Shown piece after piece: positions 24,874 to 37,376 of a DNA stretch of 64,000 nt. The stretch covers positions 36,726,759 through 36,790,758 of the forward strand of contig CAIIXF020000007.1 of NCBI GenBank assembly GCA_903813345.2. Direction: 5' to 3'. Position 1 is the first letter of the stretch; each line of letters opens with the position of its first letter. This DNA is from Owenia fusiformis. Lineage: Eukaryota; Annelida; Polychaeta; Sabellida; Oweniidae. A program made the position numbers and the translations under genes. The notes under the pieces are model-generated. The model searched no databases, had not been told where the DNA came from, and worked only from the letters and a program-made list of their open reading frames with translations.

Positions 24874-25390
24874 GGAGTATATATATGAACTATCTATGTG
24901 CTCATACACGTGCATGTATGAGCACATAAATGCAAACAAAATGGTAAGAGTAGAATTTTTTCCAAAGTAATTTATAGTTTGTTTATTTTTTCTGAGAACG
25001 ACACAGGAATTTGTCTAGATGGAAAAATAAGTCAATAGAGCAAACCTCGACTAAATAAGCATATAAAAGTAAAAAGGAAATCATCTTCATGAAGTTACCA
25101 CATTTTGATCAAGGCCAAACAATGCAAGGAAATGTAAAGTTTTCATTATGTAGCACCTTATTGGATGGATTATAAGCACAGAAATACAATGAGATGGAGA
25201 AACGTGTGTTCTGACCCCATAATAGTGATATTTAAAAAAAGAAGTAAAACTGACAAGTTTTTTCAAAAAATCTCTTTCTGTTTAAAAAATTTAATTGCTC
25301 GTTTTATGCTGTGTTTTTCAGCTGTTACTTACCCGATTTTAAAGATTATTCACTAATGTTGATAAGAACAAGAAAATCTGCCAAAGATGA

Positions 25391-25918
25391 AAAACTAACC
25401 AGTTTTATCGAGATGCAGAAATAGGGGACACCACGGTGGATCTTGAATGCTGCCGTCACTGTTTGATTGAGGACACTATACAAGATAATTTAAAAAGAAG
25501 TGATAACCTAACAGACTCAAATGAATATCTCGACCATGAGTCAATACAAGCAGAGGGAGAAAGTGCTCTGGCAGAAGACCTGCAAAATATCGATGTCACT
25601 GATTGGCTTGAAAAAATTTAATCCCATCTAGACACACCAGAAAAAGATCAGTTCCTAAACCTTTTGGATACTAGGAAAGAACAGTTAGCTAGTTTTGTGT
25701 ACAAACAAGTAACAACAATTAAGCAGGTAATGAAGTCACTGAAACAAAATAACATCAGCCAACAAGATGAGACCAATGCTTACAATTCATACCATCTTAG
25801 CAAATCTTCCAAAGAGGAAATAGCCTTAACAGAAAATCTTTTTGGCAACAAAGTTGATGAACGGCCACTTGTATCACTGGTCACTAGTGTTTATATCAGT
25901 GATGCAATTGGAGAATAA
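25391..25918 (+). pseudogene. Unrecognised ORF broken by one in-frame stop
   Basis: One reading frame runs from about 25391 (just after a TGA) to 25918, with a single TAA at 25619-25621. The part before the stop (about 76 codons) is acidic (DLECCRHCLIEDT, then ALAEDLQN). The part after (about 98 codons) begins LDTPEKDQFLNLLDTRKEQL and is followed by a K/Q-rich helix-like stretch. No domain is recognised. It stands about 700 bp upstream of a LINE remnant on the same strand and could be unrelated transposon coding sequence or a host retro-copy. Codon choice looks more protein-like than flanking DNA. Confidence 0.4.
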
Positions 25919-26589
25919 TAGTGGTTGAGGAAAATGCAGATGCCATTGAATGTGCACTAATATCACTTACATGTAAGATAAATTCCTTAAAAATTCTAAA
26001 AAAAAAGTTAGATCAAAAGAGGACAAGTATTTAGCTAAGAATGTTGCATTGACCTGTCTTATATGTATAATTGAATAATGCATTGACTTGAATGTAAATT
26101 GGAATGTTGCACTAACCTGAATGTAAATCAGAACTAGATTACAGCAATGCAAAGGTAGCAAATTCCCATCGAACAGCCATGGCTGTTTTTTTACAAAATC
26201 CTTCAACTACTATTTCAGTTACAGAACAAAATCATAAAATGGCCACCTACAGCCTATATGTTCCTATAGATGGAGCTAGATTAAGGTGCAATAACCGCAA
26301 TTTATGTCACCATTTCTGGATTAAAAACTACACACTTATAATATTGATTAAGGTTGGAGCATCATGGCAAATGACTACTTTTCTTGAAATAATGAAATAA
26401 GAAAAGATATGAGTATGTACTAGACAGGTATACCTTGAAGGTATTTCATTATATACATTTGGTAGAATCAAAGGATGACAATTTTGCTAAGGATTGAACA
26501 AACTTGAGGTGCAAAAGTGCAATTACAGCTTGGTTTGAAAACAATTCCAAATAAGTAATTGGAAAGCATTGATCAAAATAGTATACAGT

Positions 26590-28068
26590 GAAACTACAGG
26601 CCTATTTCTCTTCTTAGCATCTTTTCAAAAGTGCTAGAGAAACTCATGCATAAAAGAATCTTAGATTTCATAATTAAACAGAAAATACTGAGCTCAGGTC
26701 AGTTTTCTTTTTTACCAAACAAATCAACTTATATGGCAATTTTAACTTTTCTTGAAAACCCCAGAACATCTCTCGATGATAATAACTTTAACATATGACT
26801 GTTTCTTGACTTATCAAAGGCATTTGACACTGTTGATCACAAATTTCTACTTGAAAAAATTGATTTCCATGGGTTAAGGGGAAATGTAAGAAAATGGTTC
26901 ACTTCCTACTTAGAAAACAGAAAACAGATCACTTGCTACAATAACATTTATTCAAATCAAGATATTATTAAATGTGGTGTACCTCGAGGATCAATACTTT
27001 GACCGGATTTATTTTTAATGTATATTAATGAAATAAGTTCAACCTCAAATCTTATCAAATTTGTATTATATGCAGATGATACTAATTTACTTATATCTAA
27101 TCGTAATATGGATGAACTAGTTAGACTGTTAAACAAAGAACTGCAAACAATTAATCAATGGTTAAAACTAACAAACTATCTCTTAACTTAGATAAAACTA
27201 ATTTCATAATTTTCACTCGAGGCAGAAATTTTATCCATGACATAAATACACATGTTGACAATGTGCCAATAAAAAGAGAAAGTTGTGTTAATTTTCTCGG
27301 AGTATTTATTGACGAAAAGTTAAATGGAAAAAGCTATTCAGCATATTACTAAAAAAGATATCTAGAATAACAGGCATTTTCTATAAAGTAAAAGACATCC
27401 TTGACCATGACTCTTAACTTAAAGTATATCATTCATTTCTCATTTCTCAAATTAACTATTGCAATATTATTTAGGGTCATCTAAAAAAACATACTTACAC
27501 CAATACATCTTATTCAAAAGAAATGTATCAGATTTATTACAAAATCACATTTTAGATAGCACCGTACACCGTTCAAAAGAGGAAACATTTTGACAATTTT
27601 TGATACGTATCATATAAATGCTGCTACATTTTTTATATAGATGCTTGAACATACCACCTGGCTTTCCTATATACATTTTTAAAGATTATTTAAAAATTTC
27701 AAAGCATGCCATGACACAAGGTCTAAACACCTTTTAGTCCAACCTAAATGCCGCTTAAAAATATTGGACCATCATATTATAATAAACTACCTAATGAAAT
27801 TAAGCACAGTGTCAATACAGTTATATTGAAGGCAGCACTTGAATATCATATTGTATCAACTTATTAATTTATTATATGTAACTCTAACAGACTCTACCAT
27901 CTCACTTTTCCTGGATTCCTGCACTCCATTAAATAATTGTATTAACAAATATTGACTTTTGATCCTTGAACTACAATATACGCTTTGCGTCAAATTGTAT
28001 ATAATTATGTAACATGTTTAAAAATTGGAATAAACTTAAACGTACTTACTTACTTACTTACTTACTTG
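26590..28068 (+). pseudogene. Decayed non-LTR retrotransposon (LINE) reverse transcriptase
   Basis: Fragments across the frames spell a reverse transcriptase in the correct order. LSKAFDTVDHKFLLEKIDFH is near 26810, followed by GLRGNVRKWFTSYLENRKQ. GVPRGSIL is near 26975, and the YADDTNLL catalytic box is at 27070-27093. NKLSLNLDKTNFIIF then FLGVFIDEKL lie near 27160-27340, followed by the carboxy-terminal region. Numerous stops and frameshifts make it dead. Sequence ends in a tetranucleotide tail of five to six TACT/TTAC units at about 28043-28068, typical of a LINE 3' end. There is no 5' ORF1 I can recognise. Confidence 0.85.
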
Positions 28069-29840
28069 CTAAGAAAAATGCGAAAATGTTGAGGTACATT
28101 TTGTCCATCACGATGTAAGAAATAATCGTCGTTGTTAAGAAAAAAGGACGATAAACATTAAAGTGAAATGAAACACAAGACAAGTCTACACGATGCTTGA
28201 TGAAACGAATCATCTCCTGGTTAACTAGAATAGACTGTGTATAGTATTTTTATATTTATTTGAACTTGTTTGACTCAAATTAGTCTAGCTCCAAACTTCT
28301 GTGACCCCCCCTCCACCTCTCCTGGACGAAACACACTCTCATAGGTTTGAAGGGGGGGGGGTGACAAGTACTTGTTGCTAGACTCGACTCAAAAAGCATT
28401 GTACATTTCTGAATTTTTGACGATTTTACAATTTTTTCGAAAATTCATGAACATTCTACCAAAAAAGAAAACTATTGATGGACAAATATCAGACAACTTG
28501 GGCAGCCATGTGTGTCTTCCAAAGACATGGACCCATAGATTACTCCTTGTAAAGGAAAATTACTAACTTCACACTTGGACATCTAATACGATCCAAAAAC
28601 CGACACCTCTTCGAATGCTTTAACCTGTTAACCTGTAAGTGAAACACCTCTATTAGGGGAACACCTTTATCAGGGGAACGCTTTACCAAGTCCTGTTAAA
28701 TGAACCTCCGGGAACACTTTTTACTATTACTAGGTGCAAATGCGCCCCACATACACAGGTTTTACTCGATGAAATAAGTAAGTGTGGATCCATTACTCAT
28801 TATTCTTAACTAATTCGATATATACTTCCACGGTAATGATATATTTTTCAATATTTAAATGTTTCATATATATATATGGGCGCAGTAGGACATACAGGCG
28901 AGGATACTGCCTCGACATATTTTTACAAAAATATATTTATTCGGATTATTCTCAACTAAAACGGTGAAATAAAGTCCAAATGTAGATGCATGTCTCAATA
29001 ACGCTAGATTGACCTCACCTATAAGGCCTCGCCTTATATTTTAAAGATGTCAGCTATGTACCAGGATATGTCAAAGTCTATTTTTATAAGTAACTCCCTT
29101 GTACCGTCTACCGGATGTCTTTATTTGATAATGTTTTAAGCCTGTTAATATTTGAATCTTCAAGAATTTTGTTTTCTATTTATATTACAATAGTATGGCA
29201 ATGTATGACAATTTAATGATTTTTTTAAATTCGTCAATATAATCCAACTTGAAGATTGATCCAAAGCGGGGGACTTCCGGTCCAAAGCGGTTGACATCCG
29301 GTTCCCAGATTTATGAAGGGGTGTAACTTGAGTCGATGGGTGTCGATGAGCCCGAGTTACATATGGGTAGAGATGTCAAATGATTTGTCCCTAGATCTTT
29401 TAAGGAGACAGAAAATAGTGACGAACTGCAGCAGTACTATGGCCAGCAATGCCCCTACCACGCCCCAGAACAAACTCAAGGAGTACACGGAATCTGAAAA
29501 ACATCGAAACAAATTAATGCTTACTTCTGAACAATACGACTAAAGGACGTGTGCATTAGGGTGGTTAAGCTACACGTTTTAAAGAAATTGTACGTAAGCG
29601 CGTAAAATTATGGTCCGTTGGATGTAGTTTCCCCTATGTAATATTTACGTACCCGTTTATGTATACAGGTGTAAGCAACAAATGATTGTGATATATGATC
29701 CCAGCAAAAAAGAGATAGGGGGAGGCAGTAATCCCAAGTTGACATAAGTCTACACGACCATGTCCTTCTAAACTGTTTAATACAAGTAGCTACGGGAGAA
29801 CGCGCTGTGGAATTTTTCACAAAAAGGCTCTTATTTGGAA
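28069..29840. other. Intergenic sequence, no gene recognised
   Basis: Contains homopolymer C/G runs near 28310 and 28355 and a short repeated word (GGGGAACACC/GGGGAACGC) around 28655-28680. ORFs at 28372, 28782 and 29313 lack recognisable domains or splice support. Confidence 0.4.
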
Positions 29841-29900
29841 ATACCTATCCAATCTGTACAAATAAGGTGTGAATATGTGTGCGTAACAAATTTTGTTTAC

Positions 29901-30141
29901 CTGGATTAACAAAATTGGACCTCACATATTCGTTTTTAGAGACGTTAGTTGACACGCAAATGAGAGGATGTGGACGCAAACGTGTAATATTATGAACCTG
30001 GGTATTGTTGTCAAGTGGTTCAAACGGGGACCCCCCCACACCTTCATACCCAATCGGAGACTTGCATGTATAAAGCTTAGTGATGTTGGAAGACTCCACT
30101 TGTGATCCCAATTTTACACGTTTTAGAAAGGCCCTACACAT
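29901..30141 (-). other. Possible coding exon, unrecognised
   Basis: A minus-strand reading frame ending at a good donor (AATCCAG|GTAAAC at 29901) encodes a polar stretch with four N-glycosylation sequons (NIT, NNT, NIT, NVS) and three cysteines. It lies 130 bp downstream of the laccase stop on the same strand. It could be an exon of a neighbouring secreted protein, or of a longer laccase isoform using the donor-like site at the laccase end. No family is recognised and the acceptor is uncertain. Confidence 0.2.
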
Positions 30142-30268
30142 TCTTCAAAACAGTGCTCGCTTACTAGCATACTATGTAGTAACATGGCAAAATGTGACAC
30201 AATTGAAGAAATACTTTGATATCTAAGTGAAAGACCGTTGCATATTCTCTCATTGTTAATATATCTAA

Positions 30269-32269
30269 TCACTGACCTGTGGCTGGAATTTCCCGTTGTG
30301 CCGTTAAACTATCATCGTCTGTTTGGTTGTACGAGAAATCGCCACATTTAGGAAAGTCTTTTGGAGAAGGTGGATGTTTGTCCGGTGCCTCGTCAAAGAA
30401 CATCGCCATTCCATCAAGATTATGGAGCTCTATGTGACAATGCATGAACCATGCACCAGGGTTGTTTGCCTTAATGCGCACAACCACATAACCGCCAGTA
30501 GGTACGATAATGGTATCCTTCCGCGGCGGATTAACAAGATTAAGTCCTGGAATATTATCGCTATTGATCCATGATGTATTTCTCCACGTAGCGTCATTAC
30601 AGAAGTTCAAATCTTCATCGCCTAAGCAATTTACTTCTGTGTTATCGCGGATTAGTTTTCCTGTTGTACTGTTATAGTCCGCATACCCCATTTTGAGTAC
30701 GTAGAAGCTGTGTCCATGCATGTGAATGGGATGTGACCAACCCTTACCCCTACCGAGATTGAGAAACACCATCTGGATGGTATCGTCGTATTTCAGCTGT
30801 AAGTTATTCGAACATAAACAAACTTTGTTCAATCCACAAGAACCCGTGTCACATCCAGTTTTTAATTCACTCCTCTGAGAATATGCAGACACTGTTGGAT
30901 TTTTGAATGCACGACCATTAACGGCACCTGGCGTCCAGGTCGTCCCGGGAAAGGCAAAATTCAAAAAATAATTTTGAAATTTCCCGGGAGTCGATTCTGG
31001 AGCGGGTGTATCAATCCTATTTTGCAATTGGTCAAATAGCAAACATTCTGTGTACGTATCTGACGGATAGTACGTGAATGGGCAATTGACAACAAGACAC
31101 GTTTTGTTGACATTGCATTTAGATTTCTCACTTGTTATAATGTTGTCCCAATCGGTACTATATGGAGCATCTGCGTAATGCAACACCGCTTCGAAAATAT
31201 GATTCTTTACATCAACTTCGATAGTTTCTCCTCTGATCCAGTAATTATCGACAGCTGCATCAGTAGTAATTTCGAAATCAAACCTCTCCCCTGGGTTTAT
31301 GATAAACGATTCGGCCACAACTGGTTTTAAATCATACCCATCCGAGGCAATAATTGTCAAAATATGGGAATCAACAGATATTCTAAACGGATAAAGAGAA
31401 CCGGCCGCTATCACTCTGAACTTGTACTTTGTAGCACGGGTAACATTGAATACTTCCAAAGGTGCTCCGTTGTGCTTATCTGTTGCAGGGTCATACCATC
31501 TTCCCCTGCCGTTCACAAGTCCAGCGTGGTATTGGAACATGCTGAAAGAAGCACCATCGAGAGATTTCGTGCCTTTAAATTTTGATTTGCCATTGTATAA
31601 ACCATAGACCATCTTAAGATGGCCAGTATCTGAGTCAAAGTCATGGTTCCAGTCAGAGATTGTCATCGTGAATTCTTCAATTGGAGTTTGATTTTCCTTT
31701 GGACGCTCGTGGATGATCATTGGCCCGTATATACCATTTGTACGTTGCGCACCAATATGAGAATGGTACCAAAATGTCCCTTTGCTGCCAACATTGAATC
31801 TATACGTGAATTTATGCCCGGGACCTATCGGACATTGTGTGATGTAGGCAACGCCGTCCATGAAGGGGGTCCCTTTCTGGTGCAGTCCGTGCCAATGTAT
31901 GGTCAGTCCATGGCTCTTAAGTTTGTTCGTGACATGCACGATAATATCCTGATTCTCGTAGATCTCGATGGCTGGTCCCGGTAGTGTCCCGTTCACAACC
32001 ATCACTATTCTATTTCTTTGCCAATAACCATCTCCCTGAATAACACCCTCAGGGGAAATTGGTTCGCTGTTCTCGGGGTCGGTGGCATCATAGGGGTAAA
32101 ATTCTCCTTTATACGGCCATACTAACGTTTTGTGCTTCATCATTGTAAGCGCCTCTTTCACTTCCAACCAAAACTCGCATTGCGCGACATCTGGTGGACA
32201 TGCTGGCTTGGCATTAGTGCAAGACAAGATGGCTGCCAGAAGAAGAAACGTATCCGAAACGAGCACCAT
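30269..32269 (-). CDS. Laccase-type multicopper oxidase, secreted
   Basis: A single long exon of about 666 codons. Start chosen at 32269 because MVLVSDTFLLLAAILSCTNA is a good signal peptide and a splice acceptor (TTACATTTCCAG|AGAAAA) lies just upstream; an upstream ATG at 32344 would precede that acceptor. Numbered from 32344, the four copper motifs are HWHG (150-153), WYHSHIG (192-198), HPIHMHGHSF (538-547) and HCHIELHNLDGM (635-646). These supply the type 1 Cys-His ligands and the trinuclear centre. Laccases oxidise phenols and amines with reduction of O2 to water; animal members act in cuticle or shell hardening, pigmentation, immunity or digestion. The three cupredoxin domains appear complete. 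The 3' end ACAG|GTCAGT looks like a donor, so an alternative C-terminal exon is possible. Confidence 0.93.
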   Translation of the reverse strand: MVLVSDTFLLLAAILSCTNAKPACPPDVAQCEFWLEVKEALTMMKHKTLVWPYKGEFYPYDATDPENSEPISPEGVIQGDGYWQRNRIVMVVNGTLPGPAIEIYENQDIIVHVTNKLKSHGLTIHWHGLHQKGTPFMDGVAYITQCPIGPGHKFTYRFNVGSKGTFWYHSHIGAQRTNGIYGPMIIHERPKENQTPIEEFTMTISDWNHDFDSDTGHLKMVYGLYNGKSKFKGTKSLDGASFSMFQYHAGLVNGRGRWYDPATDKHNGAPLEVFNVTRATKYKFRVIAAGSLYPFRISVDSHILTIIASDGYDLKPVVAESFIINPGERFDFEITTDAAVDNYWIRGETIEVDVKNHIFEAVLHYADAPYSTDWDNIITSEKSKCNVNKTCLVVNCPFTYYPSDTYTECLLFDQLQNRIDTPAPESTPGKFQNYFLNFAFPGTTWTPGAVNGRAFKNPTVSAYSQRSELKTGCDTGSCGLNKVCLCSNNLQLKYDDTIQMVFLNLGRGKGWSHPIHMHGHSFYVLKMGYADYNSTTGKLIRDNTEVNCLGDEDLNFCNDATWRNTSWINSDNIPGLNLVNPPRKDTIIVPTGGYVVVRIKANNPGAWFMHCHIELHNLDGMAMFFDEAPDKHPPSPKDFPKCGDFSYNQTDDDSLTAQREIPATGQ

Positions 32270-32344
32270 TTTTGTAATTTTTCTCTGGAAATGTAATAAA
32301 TTATATAAACTATTCATGATAGTGAAATGAATACAAAAGTGCAA

Positions 32345-33347
32345 TATTTACCCGTTTCTCTTACATAGCGCATCTTTTCAATAATTTAACTTAGAATGAT
32401 TAGAACGAAAACTTATTTCATCTCGACTCAGTTATATTGATACGATACGATTGAACATGTATGTAATGAATATGGTAAAATAAATAGATTTTAATCATTC
32501 AAAATACTTAGGCCTTTGACATACTGCCTCATTTCATTATCTAGAAAGAATTACTTTGAACTGATATGAACTGAACAAGATCCAGAGCCGTTTTCCAAAA
32601 TAGCCTATTAAAATGGGCCTTTTCTTATCTAAAAAGCATACATCTTTAAGACTACGGTTAAAATATACAAACTGGCTCTTTAAGGTCGTCCTTTTCATAT
32701 TTTGTTACATTTGATGTTCTCATTTGTATTAGATTTTCATAGTTCATATACTTAACAGGTCCACGGGGTGCAAGCGAACCCCCTGGCCATAATTATTTCA
32801 AAGTCATGCAGTTTACACCATTGTGAGCACTTTTAAAATGATTTGGGTAAAGAGGGTAAAAATGTGACCCCCACACTGGAAACTGTTGAAAGGTGATCTC
32901 CCTTGTCACCATTGACAAAAGCTGGCTATGGGCTTATTCAAATCCATTATCTTAAAAGTAAAAATTGTGTCTTAGACAAAACATATGACCTGAGCGGGAT
33001 TGGGGTTCTGGTCGGGTGAAATTCCTTGAGCGAATGAATTGTCTTATCAACAAAAGAGATACAAATGAAATGTCAGTTTTAAGAGTTTTCCATTACTTTC
33101 TCTCTTCATGTTAATTTTCAGTCCTGGATCAAATTTTCAACTTTTCAAAATTTTATCAACTCAAATTCGAAAATTCGATTGGCTTCTATACTTCAGGAAA
33201 ATCCACATTTTGTATTCTGATACGAATTTCTTCATTTTTAAATTTCTTATATTAATGAACATGGATTGCACTTGTTCACCCATTGAACTGTTACATACTT
33301 AGCTTTGAAATTGATAATTATAAAATTAGCCTCTCAATCGTACACCC
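32345..33347. other. Intergenic sequence upstream of laccase, with a decayed hAT-like MITE
   Basis: 32757-32934 resembles the MITE at 38112-38320. It shares CCCTGGCCATAATTATTTCA-like sequence, AAAGTCATGCAGTTT, TGTGAGCACTT and GGCTATGGGC at its end, but the outer TIRs have decayed. The first 400 bp contain the probable laccase first exon and promoter; I see no unambiguous motif. Confidence 0.45.
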
Positions 33348-34116
33348 CAATCACACCAAACTAGTTCTCAACCGTTCTTTCCAGTACTACTACGAAAAAG
33401 TCGTAACACGGGCTAAATCTTGCTATGGTCGGGAAATATGTCTAAAATAATTAGCTACTTCTCATTCGCAGTTCGTTCAGATTGTACCATGTCGGTGTGC
33501 ACACGTATTGTAATTGATATCCGATTGCACAACGTTGTATAACGGGTCCCTAGGACGGCAATTACTGATAACATAACGGTATGGTCGCCATCGAATTTTG
33601 AATCATTTCAAAATTCTAAAATCACCTTCACGTCTGGGAACGTTCATAAAGTTCTTAAATAGACCTTAGAAAGTTGCAGCTACGTTCACTCCATTCGCAC
33701 AGAGTTTAAAACCAGTTTCAAAAAACGCAGTGGCAACTTGTTTGGTGTGATAGCTATATGTTTGCCAACTCGTTCATAAGCGTTCTTAATCAGTTTAAAC
33801 CCATTTGCAATTCTACATCGTTCTCAATACGTTCTCAGACAGTTCAACTCGTTGTAAAAACGTCCCTAGTAGGATTGAAGTACGTTCTTTTCGTGGTACG
33901 TCCATCTAGTCGTTAGCACGTTGTCACTCGTTCTAATTGTAGAACGTGACGACCCCGAGAACATTTTAAGCATGTGCTAGGTTCAAGAGGACCTACCCGT
34001 TCGAGTACGTTCGATGAAGTTTGTAAATAGACACCAAACGGTTCTAATTACGTCCAGTCCGTTCGTACACAGTTGAAGCCCGTTTTCGAGAACTTAGTGA
34101 GAACTAGTTGTGATAG
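33348..34116. mobile_element. MITE, CTATCACACCAAACTA family, copy 2 (inverted)
   Basis: Left end CAATCACACCAAACTAGTTC, right end GAGAACTAGTTGTGATAG. The interior matches 8918-9678 in reverse orientation, for example CGTCCAGTCCGTTCGTACAC against GTGTACAAACGGACTGGACG. The flank TAGTAGGGCTAG resembles the flank of copy 1 (CTAACCCTA), so the true end may extend a few bases. Confidence 0.75.
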
Positions 34117-34404
34117 TAGGGCTAGAATAAACGACTTTTTAGGATGATATTCTATTTTATTGACAAAATCGCATTTAATGGTATTGGTAAACTCTTGATG
34201 CATTGTTTTACGATCATGTCACGTGACGTGAAAAACTTATTGTGGAGTTGAAATCAGTTTTGCCGCAAAAAAACAGGTACGTGACTTTGACTAGTCGAAA
34301 TATGTGTATTCAGCCCTGTACATGTCATGTATCATAAGTTTACGCCTCTGTTCGATGGAAGAACCTCCACCTTTGTTTAAATAATATACAGTATCGACTC
34401 ATCC

Positions 34405-34580
34405 TTGTATGAGTTATTGAATGATTTGAAGTGCAATACAGGATATATTCTGCTCGAGAAATTCTGTATTGGAACGAGACGAAGTCGAGTGCACATACAG
34501 ATTATCGAGAGCAGAATATATCTGATTAAGGAGCAATCTCAGTAGCAATACAGATTGACACAGCAAAAGGATTGACTATT
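34405..34580. repeat. Dispersed palindromic repeat (AATACAGAATATATTCTG family), copy 2
   Basis: Shares GAAGTGCAATACAGGATATA, CTCGAGAAATTCTGTATTGG, ACGAGACGAAGTCGAGTG and AGCAATCTCAGTAGCAATAC with 13430-13770, rearranged relative to it. Confidence 0.55.
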
Positions 34581-34704
34581 CAGAGCGCTTTATTTTACAG
34601 ATCATACGATAATTTAACGATATAAAGACACACTCGGTGATATTGTTACGGCGAATACATAACTTGAATGAGTTAACTTATCCAGTTTTATCATCGATTA
34701 CAGT

Positions 34705-35193
34705 CAATGGTGATCCACTCGATTACGCTGGTTACCGAAACGGTTCGAAGGTATGATTTTTCTTGTTTTCCTTATTTTACACGTTGTAGGCAGAATTCCC
34801 ACGACATTTTTATTACAAACGTGTATCAGTATCATATGTTTAAGAAAATGTACATATTTGCGAACGAATAGTTAGAAGACAACAGAATCGTCGATTTAAT
34901 TCCTCACTTAAGTTACATAAACGGTCTTTCAAAAAACAGTTAAGATCTGCACTTTTAACCCAAACCGTTTATGTATAACTTAAGTGAGGAATTAAATCGA
35001 CGATTCTGTTGTCTTCTGAGCTATTTTTCGCAAACATGTACATTTTCTATAACATATGCTACTTATACACGTTTGTCAGAAAAAACCTCGTGGGGACTCT
35101 GCCTACAACGCGTGAAATAAGGAAAAAAGAAAAAATTATACCTTCGACGTTATGACATTTTGTTAACCATCGTAATCGATCGGGTTACCAGTG
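34705..35193. mobile_element. Foldback MITE, CACTGGT family, 5-bp target duplication ACAGT
   Basis: The left end CAATGGTGATCC and right end GGTTACCAGTG are inverted repeats that continue through TCGATTACG and GGTTA. ACAGT directly repeats at 34700-34704 and 35194-35198. Inner arms also pair (AAGTGAGGAATTAAATCGAC near 34980 with its mirror near 34890). Related to 36585-37343 and, by its tip, to 45082-45633. Confidence 0.75.
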
Positions 35194-35198
35194 ACAGT

Positions 35199-36446
35199 AG
35201 TAAGAAGGTATGCATAATCTGCCATAGATTCAACCTATAATGGATAATAAAAAATTCAAGTTATATAATTATTTCATGTTTCCAAAACGTTTTTGTGAAG
35301 TAAGCTACAAATCCAACGCCTTTTCTAATATTTGGGGGGGTTATGGTATGACATTTCCGTTTTGAAAAAGTGATTTGATTCTGATGTATCATGTGGATTG
35401 GTGGACGTTATGATTGGATTCAACTATTACCGTTCTCAATTAAATTGTTACATATTAGAATCGGATTGTTACATATATTATTTAGTTACGAAATGCTGTT
35501 CAAATATCTTCCCTATAACATGAATGTAGTAGCTCGTGAAAGTTTTCTACATTGTCCTACTATATATATTGAATATTTGTGCAAAATTTCAAGACATGAT
35601 GTTTAGTAAAAACTCTGAAATCACTTACCTCGATTTGCTGTTATATTTTTGCAGTGTCCTTATTCCCTAATATAATGTACACGTGAACTTATGATACATA
35701 ACATATGCAGGACTAAATCCACGGATTTCGACAGTGTACGTGTAGACTTTGTATTCTCGATAACATGATAAAATGAAATAGTTAGAGTTTTAATGTTTCA
35801 CCATAGTGGTCTAGACAAAAGTAATGTAACATGCAATATAACCTATTTAAATCGACTAAAGCTACTTTAGAACCACTTTAAGATAAGCCGGTCATTCTAG
35901 TTCTGACCATACATTTCATTTTGGATTACCAAAATGTGAATTTTGCAAGAAAATCAAACTGGTAAGCGACTATGCATACATTTTTGTCAATTTTAGACTT
36001 TGACTATTGCTTTGACTTGGGAATCCTTTACTTCAACTTTACAAGCAATGACGGTTTTTTGTCACAAATAAAATTCCATTGGAACCCAGAACAACAGATA
36101 CATCGGTCACTGTCTGTCTCTAGTAAACGTTATGACAAGTTTAATCCAATCTACACAAATTATGTTTTAAAATGTTTGTAATGGCTCTGTGTCTTTTATT
36201 ATTATGAAATCAAACATCAAATATCGCGAACTAGATGATGTACATGTAAATAACTGGTTTCAAAACATTTTTAGAGCCTGGTATTCAAGAGGTTAAATTA
36301 CACCCCCCGAGTTAATACCCTAGTAAATGTTACTTACCGATGATTGTTTTGTGTAGATCTAAAATGCAAATCTTCCGTAAGGTTTGAGAAAGAACTATAG
36401 ACTTACGGAATCGTAACTTAACGGAGATCGGAGAAATAGACTAGAG
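35199..36446. other. AT-rich intergenic sequence, no gene recognised
   Basis: No ORF with recognisable domain or splice evidence. ORFs at 35391 and 35972 are in AT-rich DNA. Confidence 0.4.
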
Positions 36447-37376
36447 CCCAGGCCCGTAGCCAGCTTTTGCCAAGGGAGGAGTTCACTTCTTGGGGTTCAC
36501 ATTGCACTAATTTAGCCAAAATCACTTAAAAGGTGCTCAGAATGGTGAAAAATTGCATCATTTTAAAATAATTGTTGACCAGGGCACTGCATGGTGATCC
36601 ACTCGATTGCGCTGGTTACCGAAACGACATTTTTTCACACAAACGTGTATAAGTTACTGTATCGTGGCCTTCCAGTAAAAATATATTCCTGCATGAACAA
36701 CTGGTCATGTCGTAATCATAAAATTTGAAATCATATGTCCGCCATTTTTCCATATCACAATTTGAATTGCGAGTTTTGGTCTTATTACCTCACCAAAAAT
36801 TCCAAAACACACATAAAGTGAGCAGTGTATTGGTTCACATCTTCTGGATCGCTAACTTAGAATTTACAGCCAGTTACTAATGTCACACTTCAACGACTTT
36901 TCGTCCAGTTTTCGAACATCGCCATTTTTCTCCTGATGAAATCATGTCATATCTCATCAAGGAGCCGAGCGGGGTCCGTTTTGATTAATGATTTATTTAT
37001 CTGGCGATTTTAAAAATATTCAATAAATTTATGACACGGCGGCCAGGTGTTTTCAAATGGAGTTCACAGTATTCCAGATGAAATCCCCTCTCATATGTTT
37101 TAGGAAAATGTACATGTTTGCAAAAAATAGCTCAGAAGACAACAGAATCGTTGATTTAATTCCTCACTTCAGTTACAGAGACGGTATGGGTTAAAAGTGC
37201 ATATCTTAACTGTTAAATCGACGATTCTGTGGGAATTCTGCCTACAACGTGTGAAATAAGGAAGTGAAAAATCGTACCTTCGACGTTCCGACATTTTAAA
37301 CGAACCGTTTCGGTAACCAGCGTAATCGAGTAGATCACCAGTGCAGGGAAGGGGGGGGGGGGTTCGAACCCCCAAG
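36447..37376. mobile_element. hAT-like MITE split by a CACTGGT-family element
   Basis: CAGGCCCGTAGCCAGCTTTTG followed by GCCAAAATCACTTAAAAGGT and GTTGACCAGGG matches, in order, the inverted sequence of the intact relative at 38112-38320. After CCAGGG the match is interrupted at 36585 and resumes after 37348 with a G-run and TTCGAACCCCC. The right terminus is not clear. Confidence 0.55.
36585..37343. mobile_element. Foldback MITE, CACTGGT family, 5-bp target duplication CAGGG
   Basis: Right end GATCACCAGTG, left end CACTG then a 4-bp insertion and GTGATCC. Both arms continue ACTCGATT(A/G)CGCTGGTTACC. CAGGG is duplicated at 36580-36584 and 37344-37348. It sits within an older hAT-like MITE. 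Confidence 0.8.
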
